This document shows positions 1 through 13,023 of a stretch of 64,000 bases of DNA, in pieces; the stretch's first letter is position 1, and every line of letters begins with the position of its first letter. This DNA is from Dillenia suffruticosa (taxonomy: Eukaryota > Streptophyta > Magnoliopsida > Dilleniales > Dilleniaceae), in the NCBI GenBank assembly GCA_033439265.1, contig JAVTVX010000019.1:3231501-3295500 (forward strand), in the 5' to 3' direction. A program made the translations under genes and the position numbers. The notes under the pieces are model-generated. The model was not told the origin of the DNA and did not search any database. It saw only the letters and a program-made list of their open reading frames with translations.

Positions 1-220
1 TTCAAAGCAACATCTTCACCATTTACATCTAGTTAGTGGACTCAGGAAGACGTATGGACAAAAACCAACAAATGCAGATTCGAAAGCAAGGATTGCACTT
101 TTATAAAATTACTTATGGGTACTGAAATTTATGAAATTTGTGACCATTTAATCATCATTAAACAATCATCATTTTTAGAGAGATGCAATTTCAAAACGAT
201 TGGTAAACGTTATATGAAAG

Positions 221-430
221 TTTTTTTTTTGTTTTTTGTTCTTGGACTTGGTTCAATACCCGATATCCAGACTTTCATCCCGACTAATCTGGATTGATAT
301 GACTGAGGTTCCTTTTAGGGGTAGGGGTTTTTCAAAGTAGTCGAACTCATACCCAAGTTGTAAATTGAAATCGTGATCTTGATTAAGAGACGTAGTGATC
401 TACCCGTTATATCAATTATCTGTTGATATC
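221..430 (-). mobile_element. tRNA-derived SINE, degenerate copy
   Basis: Minus-strand copy of the SINE family seen best at 15447-15646 and 55017-55216. On the plus strand it starts with a T-run (the A tail), then the shared block around 'cccgactaatctgg', then a box-B-like 'gtcgaactc' near 340. The pol III box A should lie near 395-415 but is eroded. Flanking repeats resembling 'gtaaacgttata' may be an old target-site duplication, but the match is poor. Confidence 0.55.
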
Positions 431-919
431 GTTAAACAGTTATAAACTCATAAATATCAATAATTACGAGGATCAGAATGGGAGGGTGACCCTTATTTTT
501 ATTTGGAAGCTTATAATATTATACTCATCTTGATTCTTTGACGGGGCATAACTTTTCTTTGATTGAGAAAACCTTGGGACTATGTCAAAAAGTTAGTAGG
601 TCCAATTATCAATGTGGAGTTCCGTTTCTTTTCTTGTCGAGTAATGTTTAGGTCAACAAACGGAACAAGTCATTCAAAAAAAAGGCCGATTTCAAATAAC
701 ATTTTTAAGTTCATATATATGAGCAAAGTGATATTATCCAAATAATTATGCTCTACCTATTTATTGTAATTTTTTTATGAGAGAAATATATATTATCATC
801 GTATTTTCAAGAGAACTGTCTAATGGTACAAACCTCCATCTTTCAAACCGATGATCCAAGTTTTAAATACTTATATAATGAAAAAAATATATATTTATAT
901 ATATATTATCATCATTGTT
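431..919. other. AT-rich stretch, no gene seen
   Basis: Reading frames are short and have no recognisable protein. Only short A/T runs and TA repeats (about 880-905) were seen. Confidence 0.5.
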
Positions 920-3247
920 GTCGGATTGGATTTGGTCCCTCCCACGGTGGGCCTATCACTCTTAAGTGAATCTCTATTTTTTGTAGTCTTTTGTGGGGCT
1001 ATGTAGTATTGTTCTTCATTTTTTTATGCCAGAAAAAAAAACAAAAAAAAAAGTTTATCACAAGAATTTAATTAGAAACCGCGTTTTGTGATTTACGTGT
1101 TTGGTGGGTGGCCGAAATATTCATCGTGGTCCAAAACATTTCTCCTTTTAATAGTCTCTCTTCACACGGGTAAGTCATATTTTTGTAATTTTATGCAAAA
1201 TACTTGGATTTAAATAATTATTATTCTAGAGAGTAGAAATAATTGAACCAATTCAATAATTTCTCTAAAATGAATAGTAATAAATAGTGTCCTTGTAGGG
1301 ACACCCGTGTGGTAGTTTTGAGTATTTCATTCGAGATTTCATGTTTGAAATTTCATTAATATAAATATTTTTATAATTTTCACAAACTTTATGTAATAAA
1401 AAATAGTAATAAATAGTATTCTACATAAAACAAGCTTTATATTTAAGCTTAGATCCTTCATATTGAGTGATGAATTGCTCAACACACATATAATTAACTT
1501 GATTCGGAAAAAAAAAAAAAAAAAAAAAAAAAACAGCTAATGCCCAATAAGCAATATCGTTAGATTGAACATTTCTTTTTTCTCTAAATAACTTGCTCAC
1601 ATATACATAAATATATATATGTGGACCACGAGAAATTAATGTTATAGCCTATGCCAGAGTGACCATCTATGTATCGCGGGAAAATTTTAATGTTCTTGCT
1701 GAAGTGTTGTCAGAGGTCTAACCAGAAAAAATTTTTAAGAGTCGCAGAATATGGAAGAAGATGCATTCTCAAACTTATTAAAAAACAAATCTAATATTAA
1801 AAATTTTAATATCTACAAAAGTAATTAATCTTGAATAATATACTAAAAATTGTACTTAAAAAAAAGATTAATAGACATTTAGAACAATGATATAATTTTT
1901 GTTTTTTTATTTAAAAAAAATTGTTGCCACTCTGAAGTGAATTTCAAGAAACTAAAGTATTATATAAATAAGTACATGTTCTAGGATAAGCAGAACACAC
2001 ATCGGATCTTATACTTCCATGTATTTGTAGTCGAATTGAAAAAAAAAAAAATAGCTCGATAATGAAAGAAAAGGGGAAAATCATTTAAATTTAAAAGAAA
2101 AACCATTTTTATACTGCAGATTTATTCCCTAAAATTTAAGGGGTGGAAATCATATTTTTTAGTGGGACAGATTACACTTTTTTGAGGGATCAACATCATC
2201 GAGAATTATAATTTTTTAAAATTTATATATAATTTTTTTTTGGATAAGAATCTCAAGGGGTAAATCTTAAATTTTGGTCGGTGAATTACAATTTTTTTGG
2301 GAAAAACAATTGAGGGGCCTCCTTCCGCCACTGATGTAGTTTTCATGTCTTTAATTTCCTTTCCCTGTCATTTGACTGAAAGGAGAGGACGATGATAATT
2401 ATTATTTCATTTGATTTTCTTCATTTCTTTAACTTCAATTCTGTGTTCATTTTTGAGACCTATAAAGACGATCATACTATGTATTTTTTTTTTTAATACA
2501 TAGAGATTTGAACTCATGACCTCTAAAATAAAGAAAGTGATGTTAGTTGAATTATATAATAAGCAAACAGGATTTTGAATATCCATTAAAATAATAATTT
2601 GGATAAATATGATAAATGTTTATGATTTAAAATCATGAATTTAAATTTTAATAAAATTTTTTTTGGAGAAAAATATGTTAATCTACAAAGTGATGAGATA
2701 TATTATAATTATTTAATATTTTGATGAGATTATATCAAAATTTTGACATAAAAATTATAATTATTATTCGCACCGAATGTGTAATAATGGAAAGACTGAG
2801 AATCACAAAATCAACTTTGAAAAGGAAAATGTTTAGATTTTGTAGTGAGAAGCCTCATGCTCGGTCTGAAATTGGAAACAACAAAATAGAAAATATGATA
2901 TAAAAATGACTGGAAAATTAGTTGTCCAGAGGGACTTGGCAAATGAGGAACATGATGACAGTCCGGTCATTTTGTCTTCTTCTGGAAAGTCTCCTTTGTG
3001 TTGTGTCATTTTCTATTTTGCAATTCTTCATATTTTGCCCGAGTCCATAAAAAATAAAATGAAATAAAATAAATATATATAAAAAATAGGTCGATGGCTA
3101 TGGTGCCCAGGACGTGGATAAGAATGGTAACAGCTGTCGGACAAATCTATTCGTCTACATATGTATGTATAATTCATGGTACGAAGACCTGTATCGACCT
3201 CGTACTCTTGGTAGGTGAGTTCAAATCTTAGAGTTTGTTAGAAATTC

Positions 3248-3930
<683 letters not shown>

Positions 3931-4170
3931 AATTCTCTTTCAGGATGCATATTTTGAAACCTTTAAAATTAATAATCTCTTGACTGGGGAACAGCCAGTA
4001 ACTTTTTGTCAATTATATATGGAACGGTAAAATCCACAAGTATTTATTAATTCTTCTATTCATGTGTCCAAAACATGGGAGAGGGGAAATTTCAAACACA
4101 AGTTAGGACTTCCAAAGGACTATGGGCGTGACACACGTTCACACGGGGGCCACCATCACAATACCTAGCC

Positions 4171-5419
4171 TGTCTTTTTCCCTTCTTCCATTTTAATTAC
4201 ATTGAAAGGACTCATATGATTGGTTGTTTTTCTTTCAAAAGAATTTTGATAAGGACCTTATCATGATACACGACTTCATATCTTCATCTAGGACTCATGC
4301 TTCTTATGAGATATAAGTTAACTGATACTATTTTTCCTCTCCCTAGTAATGATACGGAGTTCGAGTCTCCCATATATAAAATTATATATATCAACTTTAA
4401 ATGTTTTAAAATATCTATCACTACCCGACTCTTACCACAGATATCCTCGTTCCAAGACAACAAGTGAAGTGCTCTTCTCATTAATTTCTCAATTAGAATT
4501 TTCTCATTAAATATCTTCTACTACCATGTATGCAGCAAGCCCTAGTTGATTGAAAGAAGTTCCATTCACATGTAAAAGAACTCCTGTTATGAACGCAAAT
4601 GCCAGCGGCAGAAGCTGTGTATGTCCCCCCCCCCAACAAAAACATGTTCTTGCATACATTGTTTGATGGGCAAGTGGGTTCACAACCTTAGAAAATCAAG
4701 GTCTCATTTGACGTACTATGATTCATCATACGTCCATCGTCCACAGATCAGAGGGAAATAACTGATGTCCTTGCTAATCTAGGTTTGTCTTTCCCTCCTG
4801 ATTTCCATGAGTTTTGTAACCCTTCTAGTAAAGTGCAAAGATATTTGAAATATGATATTCTCACTTTTCCTACAAAAGTTAACCTTTTTTCGCTCCCATA
4901 TGTCACAAAAAAATATATATTTAAAATATTTAAAATATTTAAAATATTTAAAATATTTAAAATATATAAAATATATTGATATTTTGATTGAAAATTAATC
5001 TTAATATAAATTATTACGTAAAATTTTATTAATTTAAACTCTTTTATTTCATATAATGTTTACTCTTTTACAACTAATAAATGTTGCATTTAGTCGTACA
5101 CAATTAGTAGATTATACATTGAAAAATATTTGTAATTATTATTCTTTCCATCTTATTTTATTTGTCTATCATTTTTTTCGATGTTTATCAACTTAATATT
5201 TTGATATGTTTTATTAAATTTCTCATTACGGTATCTTGGGATTTTTGTCCATTTTTATTTAAATTCTAAATAAAAGCATAATATGGTAATATTTTTATAA
5301 ATTTGAATGGTGTAATATTTATTTATTGTAATTTTTAATATTGGTAAAAAAGAAAAGGGCTCCAACTAAATGAGACGACAGAGAAGTTTCCATCCCTCGG
5401 TGGGCATGTATATAGTATA
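4171..5419. other. Intergenic spacer between MYB duplicates
   Basis: No coding region was recognised. It holds a poly-C run (about 4626-4635), a box-B-like 'gagttcgagtctccc' at ~4351 that may be a SINE scrap, and the 10-bp tandem repeat listed separately. Confidence 0.5.
4919..4978. repeat. 10-bp tandem repeat
   Basis: About five tandem units of 'tttaaaatat', becoming irregular at the 3' end. Confidence 0.9.
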
Positions 5420-6968
5420 TCATTGTCCTTGGATTGGCTTTGGTCCCTTCCTCGGTGGACCTATCACTCTGATGTGAACTCTATTTTTTGTAGTCTTTTG
5501 TGGGGCCATCTTGTATTATTCTTTCTTATTAGAAAAGGCTCAAAAAAAGATTTGTGAATAATAATAAATAGAAACCCCTTTTTGTGATTTACGTTTCAGG
5601 TCGGCGGCCGAAATATTTGATGTGGTCCAAAATAATTACACATTTCTCCATTTAATAGTCTCTCTTCACACAGATAAGACATATTTTTGTAATTTTATGC
5701 ACAATACTTTCGACTTAAATAATTATTATTCTTGAGAGCAGCAACAATTGGACCAATTCAAAATTTCACTGAAGTGAACACCAATAAATAGTATTTTACA
5801 TGTTTATAGAAACATTTGAATAATAAAAAATTATTATTCAAATATATTTATTTTTAAATCTTGTGTTTGAATCTTTATAATTGTATATTTTTTTATGATT
5901 TTTATAATTTTTATTTAACAAAAAAAATAGTATTTTTCATGAACCAAACTTTATATTTAAACTTAGCTCCTTCGAATTGAGTCATGAATTGCTCAAAACA
6001 CATATAACCATGCATTTGTTTCAATTTGCAGTTCAGAAAAACACTGCTAATGCCCAATAAGCAATATTATTAGACTCAACTTTTCTTTTTCTCTTCATAG
6101 CCTTGCCAAACTGATCCTATATGTATCACGGGAAAAATTTTAACGTTCTTGCTGAAGTGTAGTAAGAAGTCTAACTAGAAACAAAGTTTTAGAGAGGTGG
6201 AATACGGAATAAGATGCATTCACAAAGTCATTAAAAAAAAAATCTAAGATTAAAAATTTTAATATCTAAAAAAGTAAATAATTTTCAATAATATACTAAA
6301 AACTTGTATTTTAAAATATAGTTGAATTAAAAAAAAAAACCAAACAAATTGATTAATAGACATTTACACAATGATATAATTTTTTATTTAAAAAATAAGT
6401 ACACGCACTGGGATAAGCAGAACGTTCATCCGCTCTTATATTTCCATGTATGTGTACTCGAGAAAAAAAAAAAAGAAACGCGGTAGTACAAGAATGAAAA
6501 AAAGTGGGGAAAATCATTTGAATTTAAAAGAAAAAACCATTATTATACGGAAAAATTTTATTCCTTAAATTTAAGGAGGAAAATCACACAAAATAAACTT
6601 TGAAAAAGAAAATTTTGAGATTTTGTAATGATAAGCCTCGTGCGGGGTCCGTAATTGGAAAAACAAAATAGAAAATATGATGTAAAAATGACTAGAAAAT
6701 TATAATATATAAAAATGACGTAAAAATTAGTTGTCCGCAATGACCTGGCAAACGAGGAACATGATGAAAGTCCGGTCATTTTTGTCTTCTTTAGGAAAGT
6801 CTCCCTTGTGGTGCATCTTTTTCTATTTTATATTTCTTTATCTTTTGCCTGAGTCCACAAAAAATAAATAAATTAATAAAATATATATATATATATAAAA
6901 AAATGGTTGATGGTTGTATTGCCCTCGGACGTGGATAAGAATGGGAACAGCTGTTGGACACATTTGTT

Positions 6969-6990
6969 CCTCTATATATGTATATATAAT
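6969..6990 (+). promoter_or_regulatory. Candidate TATA region of the MYB gene
   Basis: A 'tctatatatg'/'tatatataa' stretch lies about 105 bp before the ATG at 7093. In copy 1 the equivalent sequence (about 3152-3173) has lost several TATA matches. This is position and composition only. Confidence 0.4.
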
Positions 6991-7092
6991 TCATAGTACG
7001 AAGGCCCATGTAGACCTCGTATTCTTACTTGGTAGGTGAGTTCAAATCTTGGAGTTTGTGAGGAATTCATAGAGAGAGGGAGAAAGAGAGAG

Positions 7093-8091
7093 ATGGTGAA
7101 AACAATCAAGTATGGAAAAGATGGTGTAAAGAAAGGCGTATGGACCGCAGAAGAAGATCGATTGTTGATGTCTTATGTAAACAAACATGGTCATCCCAAT
7201 TGGAGACAACTTCCCAAGCTTGCAGGTTAGAACATTTAATACCAAACACATACGTTAATTTTGTTTTGCAGCACTCTCTAACTTTTGTCTCTTGATCTCA
7301 ACTTCCTTATTTTTTTGTCATTCCTTTTGATTAGGTCTTGCTAGGTGTGGGAAAAGTTGTAGGCTTCGATGGCTGAATTATCTGCAACCAAATATAAAAC
7401 GCGGCAACTTCACCAAAGAAGAAGATGATATCATACTTAAATTACATCAAGAGCTCGGAAATAAGTAAGTTTCGCAGCCAATGTAGTGCAATTAACATGG
7501 TTGTTCGGAAATTGAATTGGTGTAGATTATATAATGTGCGTTTGCAGATGGTCAACAATTGCCGCGAATTTAGCTGGAAGGACAGACAGTGACATCAAGA
7601 ACCATTGGCATACAAACCTCAAGAAGAAAAGCAAGTCTAGTAACATGGTGTCCAACGATGGTCAGAGCTCTAAAAGGACATCCAAGTGTAAAGACAAGAA
7701 CAACAACAAAATCAGTGAGTGTGAACTAAATAGTGATCACATTGACTCCACTGTCTTCCCAACTTTGGAGAGCTTCTCTTTGACCTCAAAACCAAGCAAC
7801 CCTAGTAATGATCTCATGTGCACCACAGCCATTTCCAATGATTTTTCAATAGCAACCGAGACAAACTCCACTTTGGAAAATGGGAACCCTAATCCGCGAG
7901 ATTTTTGGACCGACCCATTATTTTGGAGTTCTAATGTTTTCGATATGAACAATTTTAAGTCATTCTTCGGAGAGCCTGAAATTGTTTCTCCATGTACCAC
8001 ATGGAGTGTGAATGATGAATATGCATGGTGGTGGACCTGTGATGATGCTGATATCTTCTATAACATAATGCAAGAGCTTCCACAAAATTGA
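7093..8091 (+). CDS. R2R3-MYB transcription factor
   Basis: Nuclear DNA-binding transcription factor of the plant R2R3-MYB family. Exons are 7093-7225, 7335-7464 and 7548-8091, all with GT-AG introns. The 133 and 130 nt of exons 1 and 2 are the classic R2R3-MYB sizes. The product is 268 residues. R2 has tryptophans at 17, 37 and 57 with 'CGKSCRLRW'. R3 has the usual first-Trp substitution (Phe70) and tryptophans at 89 and 108 with '[11 protein letters not shown]'. The C terminus is acidic and aromatic-rich, ending '[16 protein letters not shown]', which recalls the 'FWYN/D' end of subgroup-2 MYBs (MYB13/14/15 type); that subgroup call is an inference. The start is the first ATG after a GA-rich leader. 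A damaged tandem copy lies 3.7 kb upstream and a hAT fragment begins about 200 bp downstream. Confidence 0.93.
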
Positions 8092-8289
8092 TATGCCATG
8101 TAGATATCGGTATGTCTCAGGAGATATATATGTAAGTACAAAATCATCTTCATAAATTTGTAAAGAAGTTTCAAGTAATGGTATATGTTATTTATCATAG
8201 CATCATAACTAAAGTGGTATTGATTTTCTCGGAATTCACGCGACATCTTTTTGTTGATTTTTGCATGAATGAAAAATTAAGATTGTATA

Positions 8290-9001
8290 TAGAAAGGTGT
8301 GTCCCGTTCGTTAAAAGTAAAAATTTTAAAATATTATGAAAAAATTGTATTTGGTAGCTATTGTTTTAAATCTATTGTAAAACTTAAAAGTATTAAAACT
8401 TTAGTTAATTGTTTTGTTGATAGTTTTTCAACAGAAATTTATATTAGTGTCTCACATTTAAAACAAAAAACTTCTCGTATTTTATAAAATATGTTTACAT
8501 TATACGAAAATGAATATAATAATATAGATGGTAGTAATATAGTTATTAATAGTAGAAGTAATTTAACAATTCGTTCATTTTTAATTTCATTTAATCATTT
8601 ATATATATTAGCAAAAAAACAGAAAACAGCTTCCTCATCTTCATCAATAAATGAATTGATTTTATACCGACAAACACATATATTAGAAAGTTATAATGAT
8701 AACGATCATTTCGATATTTTATGTTAGTGAAAAAATAATGTAACTTATTATTCAATTTTGATCAAAATGATAAAAAAATATACTAACTCTTCTGGTGTTC
8801 ACAATACTATCAGAAAGTGCTTTTAGTGCAAGCGGTCGAATTTTAATGCAGAAGTGTACAAAATTGACAGATAACACTTTGGAAGCGTTGATTTGTCTTA
8901 AAGATCAGAAAGATACAGAAAAAATGAATCAAGGCATGGAAAATAGCTCACGGAAGATGAAGAAGAAGAATGAATTTGTAGTGTATAGAAAAATTATGTA
9001 A
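8290..9001 (+). pseudogene. hAT-family transposase remnant
   Basis: Three open segments are separated by stops and frameshifts. The last (8795-9001) reads 'SESAFSASGRIL..' followed by 'LTDNTLEALICLKD', the hallmark of the C-terminal dimerisation region of plant hAT (hobo/Ac/Tam3) transposases. The preceding segments (8299-8487, 8491-8727) look like its upstream part. The DDE core and zinc-finger N terminus are not present in readable form, so it cannot make an active enzyme. It lies between the MYB stop codon and the point where the segmental duplication resumes. Confidence 0.8.
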
Positions 9002-9189
9002 ATATATAATAAAAGAAATCATATTTGTCAAAATCAAAAGAATGTAAGCATATAGAGTTAGTAGAATTGAAAATCCAAATTGAGAAATTGGTAGCGGATA
9101 TATATCGAATTCGATAGAATCGGTGTAAAAATTTCTTGTGTCTCTAAATTGTTTAATTTATTAGTTGATTTCAGGGAAAAAAAACCCAA

Positions 9190-9392
9190 AAAAACTGTTG
9201 GGCCGGCCCGACACGGCCCAGATCAGCGGGCCTAGTTTATCAGGCCGGGCAGGTTCCACTACAAATTTTTTTTTGGAGCCGACCCTACATGGCCCGGGAA
9301 GGTCTCAAAATCGCAACTGAATTGACCCGTGATTTTCTGGGTTCAATCCGAAACCGGTCCAGACCGGACTAGCCCCAACCCTACAAAAATGA
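9190..9392. mobile_element. GC-rich terminal region, probably of the hAT element
   Basis: Clustered 'gggcc', 'ggcccg' and 'accggtcc' words form an island in AT-rich DNA directly after the hAT coding remnant. Such GGCC-rich subterminal blocks are common in plant hAT elements. I did not find a matching 5' terminus, so the boundary is approximate. Confidence 0.45.
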
Positions 9393-9745
9393 CCATATCA
9401 AAATGACCAAGACGTCTTCCCAGTCTTCGATGCCATTCAAGAGGTCATCGTTACTCCAAAATTAGTTTGAAAGGCATTTGACTTTTGAATTTCTTTTGCC
9501 ATTTAATTCTTTTTTTTTTTCTTGGGTTTTAGGATGCATATTTTTGAAACCTTTAATATTAATAATCTCATGACTGGGGAACAGCCTGTATCTTTTTGTC
9601 AATTATATATGGAAAAGTAATATCCACAACCATTTATTTTTTTGTCGTGTAATTTTTCTATTCATGGGTGAAGAAATTTCAAACGCGAGTTTGGACTTCC
9701 TAAAGACTATGGGCGTGACACACGTTCACAAGGGGGACACCATCC

Positions 9746-11994
9746 CAATCAAAGACAACTTCATATCTCCGTCTCCATCTCCAATGATTTTTGAAATGAG
9801 ATAATAAATTCCCTTGTAACGGTAGAATGTTATACTTTTCTTAATCACCATGAATTTGACTTATAGAAATAAAAAAATAACATTTAAAAAAGTCAATCTT
9901 TAATAAATTTTATAATATTCAGACCAAAACTTAAATATCAGTTGATGATAAAAAAAATTCGCTTGCATAAAAAAACTGAGATACTTTGATAAAGGAAATA
10001 TCGACTTTAAATGCTTTAAAATAAAATGATTTTTTCTCGTTTTACTTTAGCTTAGTCCAACCGATTATTAGTGTGACCGGTACGCGCAATATTATCATCT
10101 TTGTAATAGAATCAATAATATTAAATGAATTAGATAAATTATAGATCAAATATATAAAAAATTCTATCTAAATTAAATATTTATTTAAATTTGATTAAGA
10201 TATATTAATAATTTGATTAAAAATTTATAAATATATATGTAAAATGTTATTTATTTAATCTATATAATATTATTGCAATGAAAGTAACGCCCCCATTTCT
10301 ACCGGAATCGTTTTTGTGATACCCTTTTAAAATATGGTAAGGAATATGGTCTACTCATTTATCTTTTGATTTGACGATACATCTTTCTTTTCTCGATATT
10401 GTTTATGCTGCAAAAGTTAACATCCTCACTTTTTGAGAACTCAAAATATATGGGTGTGATCTCTGCCAGTTACTTGTATCATATAATGCAAAATCTATGC
10501 CTCATTGTGAAGATGTCTCTTTCTTACTTTTTTTTTTTTCTTTTTACTTTTCCATCCATATTTGAATTATTCAAATAATTTGATTTAAATACTATAAAAT
10601 TTAAATTTCAAATTTTAGTTAAATGAATTAAGTGTCCAAGACCCACAAAATATTTGCACATATCTTTTTCATTGACCATTTTGGCTATAATTACTTCTCA
10701 GTGACATTTTATTATTCTAATTATGATTTTTCAATACTATAATTAGAGTTGTTCCAATAATCTCCCCCACAAGATCAAGTGCAATTATTCATATGACCAT
10801 TAAAATTACAAAATAATTTTTTAAATTAATTATTCTCTTACAAAACGGTATAAACATTGTTTAGAAAAGTAGTAAGAATTGAATAACAAATAAAGGAAGG
10901 TGAATAGTTTTGCAATTTTCGACTGAATAAGATTAAAGAACAAAATTAAAGAAACTGAAAGTAAAGAAAAGATCAAATACAAAAATTTTTATAGTGATTC
11001 CATAATTCGATATATGTCCACTCCCAATCAATTCTATGGATTTTCATTTTTTCATTATTATTTAAAATAGTACAATCCACTTGTTTCACAACTACAAGAG
11101 AAATCTTTACAACCCACTTAACCCAATTATTTCATGGGTGTAAGTGAAACTTTCGTAGCCCACTTACTTCAATGGTGCAAGTGAAACATTACATGTATTT
11201 CTCCATGAATTACTTTCTCTCTCAAAATCAAATCGTAAATCCATACAATCTTCAAACTGCTTTAGGATACGGGGAGGTGTTACAGAGTATGAGACTAATT
11301 TTCGGATGTAACAAAATTGAGCACAGATAGTATTACAAAGGTTGCTCCTCATATGAGAAAAATTTAATGTATAGTGAATGAAAAAGTTCTTGAGTGACAG
11401 AATAAGAGTGTTTAATGAGACCGTGATTTTGTTTGCAATAGTTGTTCTTTCTCTTAATTCATTTGTTACTCTGTTTTTCATCACTTTAGTATTTAAAACT
11501 CTCTTCAAGAATACCGTTGAGTGATAGATAAATTTGAACGTTGGGAATTAAACAATTTTCACCTTCATCAATTAATAACTTCGACTGCTTCTTAACTAAT
11601 ATTTTAACCCGTTATTGTCCTTAAAGCAGATGTTTACTTCTTTCTGTCAAGAAAATCTTGAAACTTTTTTTTGCTATAACTTAAAGGTTAGCGTGACAAA
11701 CAAAAGAGATTTTCATAACAATGTAGCATGATGACTTTGAATTCAAAAATAAAAAATTTGATTGGTCAATGTTATCAGTTTTTTTAAACATTCAATAAAT
11801 ATTTTTAATATCCACGTTGTTTATTTCTTAAACAGTCTTTGAATAAATAGTTGACCGAGATTAATTGGATTTTGGAACATGAAGTGTTTTGGTCAGCCTT
11901 TGATTTAATTCGGTTGACTAGATAAGCATTTTGTTTCCTATTTGATCCAGCGGTTGACTATTTGAATTATCGATCGACTGAATAAGTAGAGCAG
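9746..11994. other. No gene recognised; possible LTR-type debris
   Basis: AT-rich sequence with no convincing reading frame. The block around 10985-11170 ('tatagtgattcc..tgtccactccc', then repeated 'gtaagtgaaac' phrases) resembles words common in plant LTR-retrotransposon ends, but no coding domain or paired repeat supports that. The 114-codon minus ORF at 11164-11508 matches nothing I know. Confidence 0.4.
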
Positions 11995-12560
11995 ATTGGC
12001 ATTTAGATTTACAGTTCGCCTTATAAGCATATCAAGTTGACCGCTCATGTTCAATGGTTGATCGGTTGAGCGTGCTAAGAGACTTGCGGTTGGCCGCTTA
12101 TGTTAAGCGGCCGACCACTTGAGCGCACGAGGCGCATGCAGTCTACCGCTCGAGTGCACAAGGCACTCGCGGTCTACAGCTCATCCACTCCAAGCACATG
12201 TGGTCAACCATTTGAGCGCTTTATAGCGCTCGCGGTTGGCTGCTCATGCACATGTGTTGACCACACTGTGCGCGTGGTTGACCACCCTTGCACATGTGCG
12301 CACGCAATCTACTGCGTTGCACGCATGATTGACCACCCATGTGCATATGCCCATATGCGCATGCGGTCAGCCATGCAGTGCGCGTAGTTGACAATCCTGT
12401 GCACCTTAGGTGCACGCGGTTGGTTGTGCAATGTGCATGGCTAACCACTTGTGCATTCTAAGTGCACATGGCTACCTTTTAATCTCTTGTCGTTGATTGT
12501 ATGATCATTTTCAGTTGACTGCACATGCATGCGATCGATCACTAAAGTCCGGATGGTCAG
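11995..12560. repeat. GC-rich degenerate minisatellite, 20-35 bp period
   Basis: About 17 imperfect repeats of a 'ggttgaccact'-type phrase followed by a 'gcgcac/gtgcac' phrase. Many units carry small palindromes, for example 'gtgcaccttaggtgcac' (~12400) and 'gagcgctttatagcgctc' (~12214). Composition is strikingly GC- and CpG-rich against its surroundings. Open frames across it (such as 12100-12387) follow from the repeat and are not supported as genes. Confidence 0.8.
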
Positions 12561-12764
12561 TCGTTAGATTTCTTCGTTGGCTGTTTGGTGTTTTATATTT
12601 AACCCAATTTTTAGAGCATTTTTCGTTATCCTCAAACAACAAATTTTTATTTAAATTTTCTTTAATTTGATTATATCGAATCCTAAATCCTTACTTGTTG
12701 ATAAGAATATTGATCGTCCCTTCATATTTTTACTTGGCAAAGAAAATAAAAGGATTATATATAT

Positions 12765-12860
12765 CAAATTATTTTTTTGTACTATGATTTGGTCACCATT
12801 CAGTATCCGGAGTTTCGTTCCAGTTAATCTGAATCGATCGCTGACCCAATTTTTATAATC
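12765..12860 (-). mobile_element. Truncated SINE fragment
   Basis: T-run then 'cagtatccggagtttcgttcc..ttaatctgaatcgatcg', matching the tail-proximal half of the SINE at 15447-15646 ('ggtatccggggtttcactcc..taatccagatcgag'). The tRNA-like part is missing. Confidence 0.6.
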
Positions 12861-12986
12861 AAATTATAATAATATCAAATTATATTATAATCAACCGTTG
12901 AACTTTCCTCTGCCCGAAAAATAAATAAATAAATAAATAAATTGGTTCCACCCTGCACAGAATGGCCTTCAGAAAAAATGTGGACA

Positions 12987-12989
<3 letters not shown>

Positions 12990-13021
<32 letters not shown>
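12990..13021. repeat. (CT)n microsatellite
   Basis: About 16 CT units, uninterrupted. Confidence 0.97.

Positions 13022-13023
<2 letters not shown>

Larger units (their letters stand above)
5420..9745 (+). repeat. Segmental tandem duplication, copy 2
   Basis: Partner of 920-4170, with an offset of about 4.5 kb at the 5' end. It carries the intact MYB gene. The 3' flank shared with copy 1 resumes at about 9531 after the MYB 3' end and a hAT remnant. Either copy 1 lost about 1.7 kb or part of this stretch was inserted here. Because the rest of MYB exon 3 is missing from copy 1, a deletion in copy 1 is needed in either case. Confidence 0.85.

Noticed and set aside
11164-11508. 114-codon minus ORF
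   Set aside because: No domain; lies in sequence that looks like retroelement debris.
12100-12387. Cys/His-rich 95-codon ORF in the GC island
   Set aside because: The Cys/His/Arg pattern comes from the repeated 'gcgcac/gtgcac' minisatellite, not from a zinc-finger protein.
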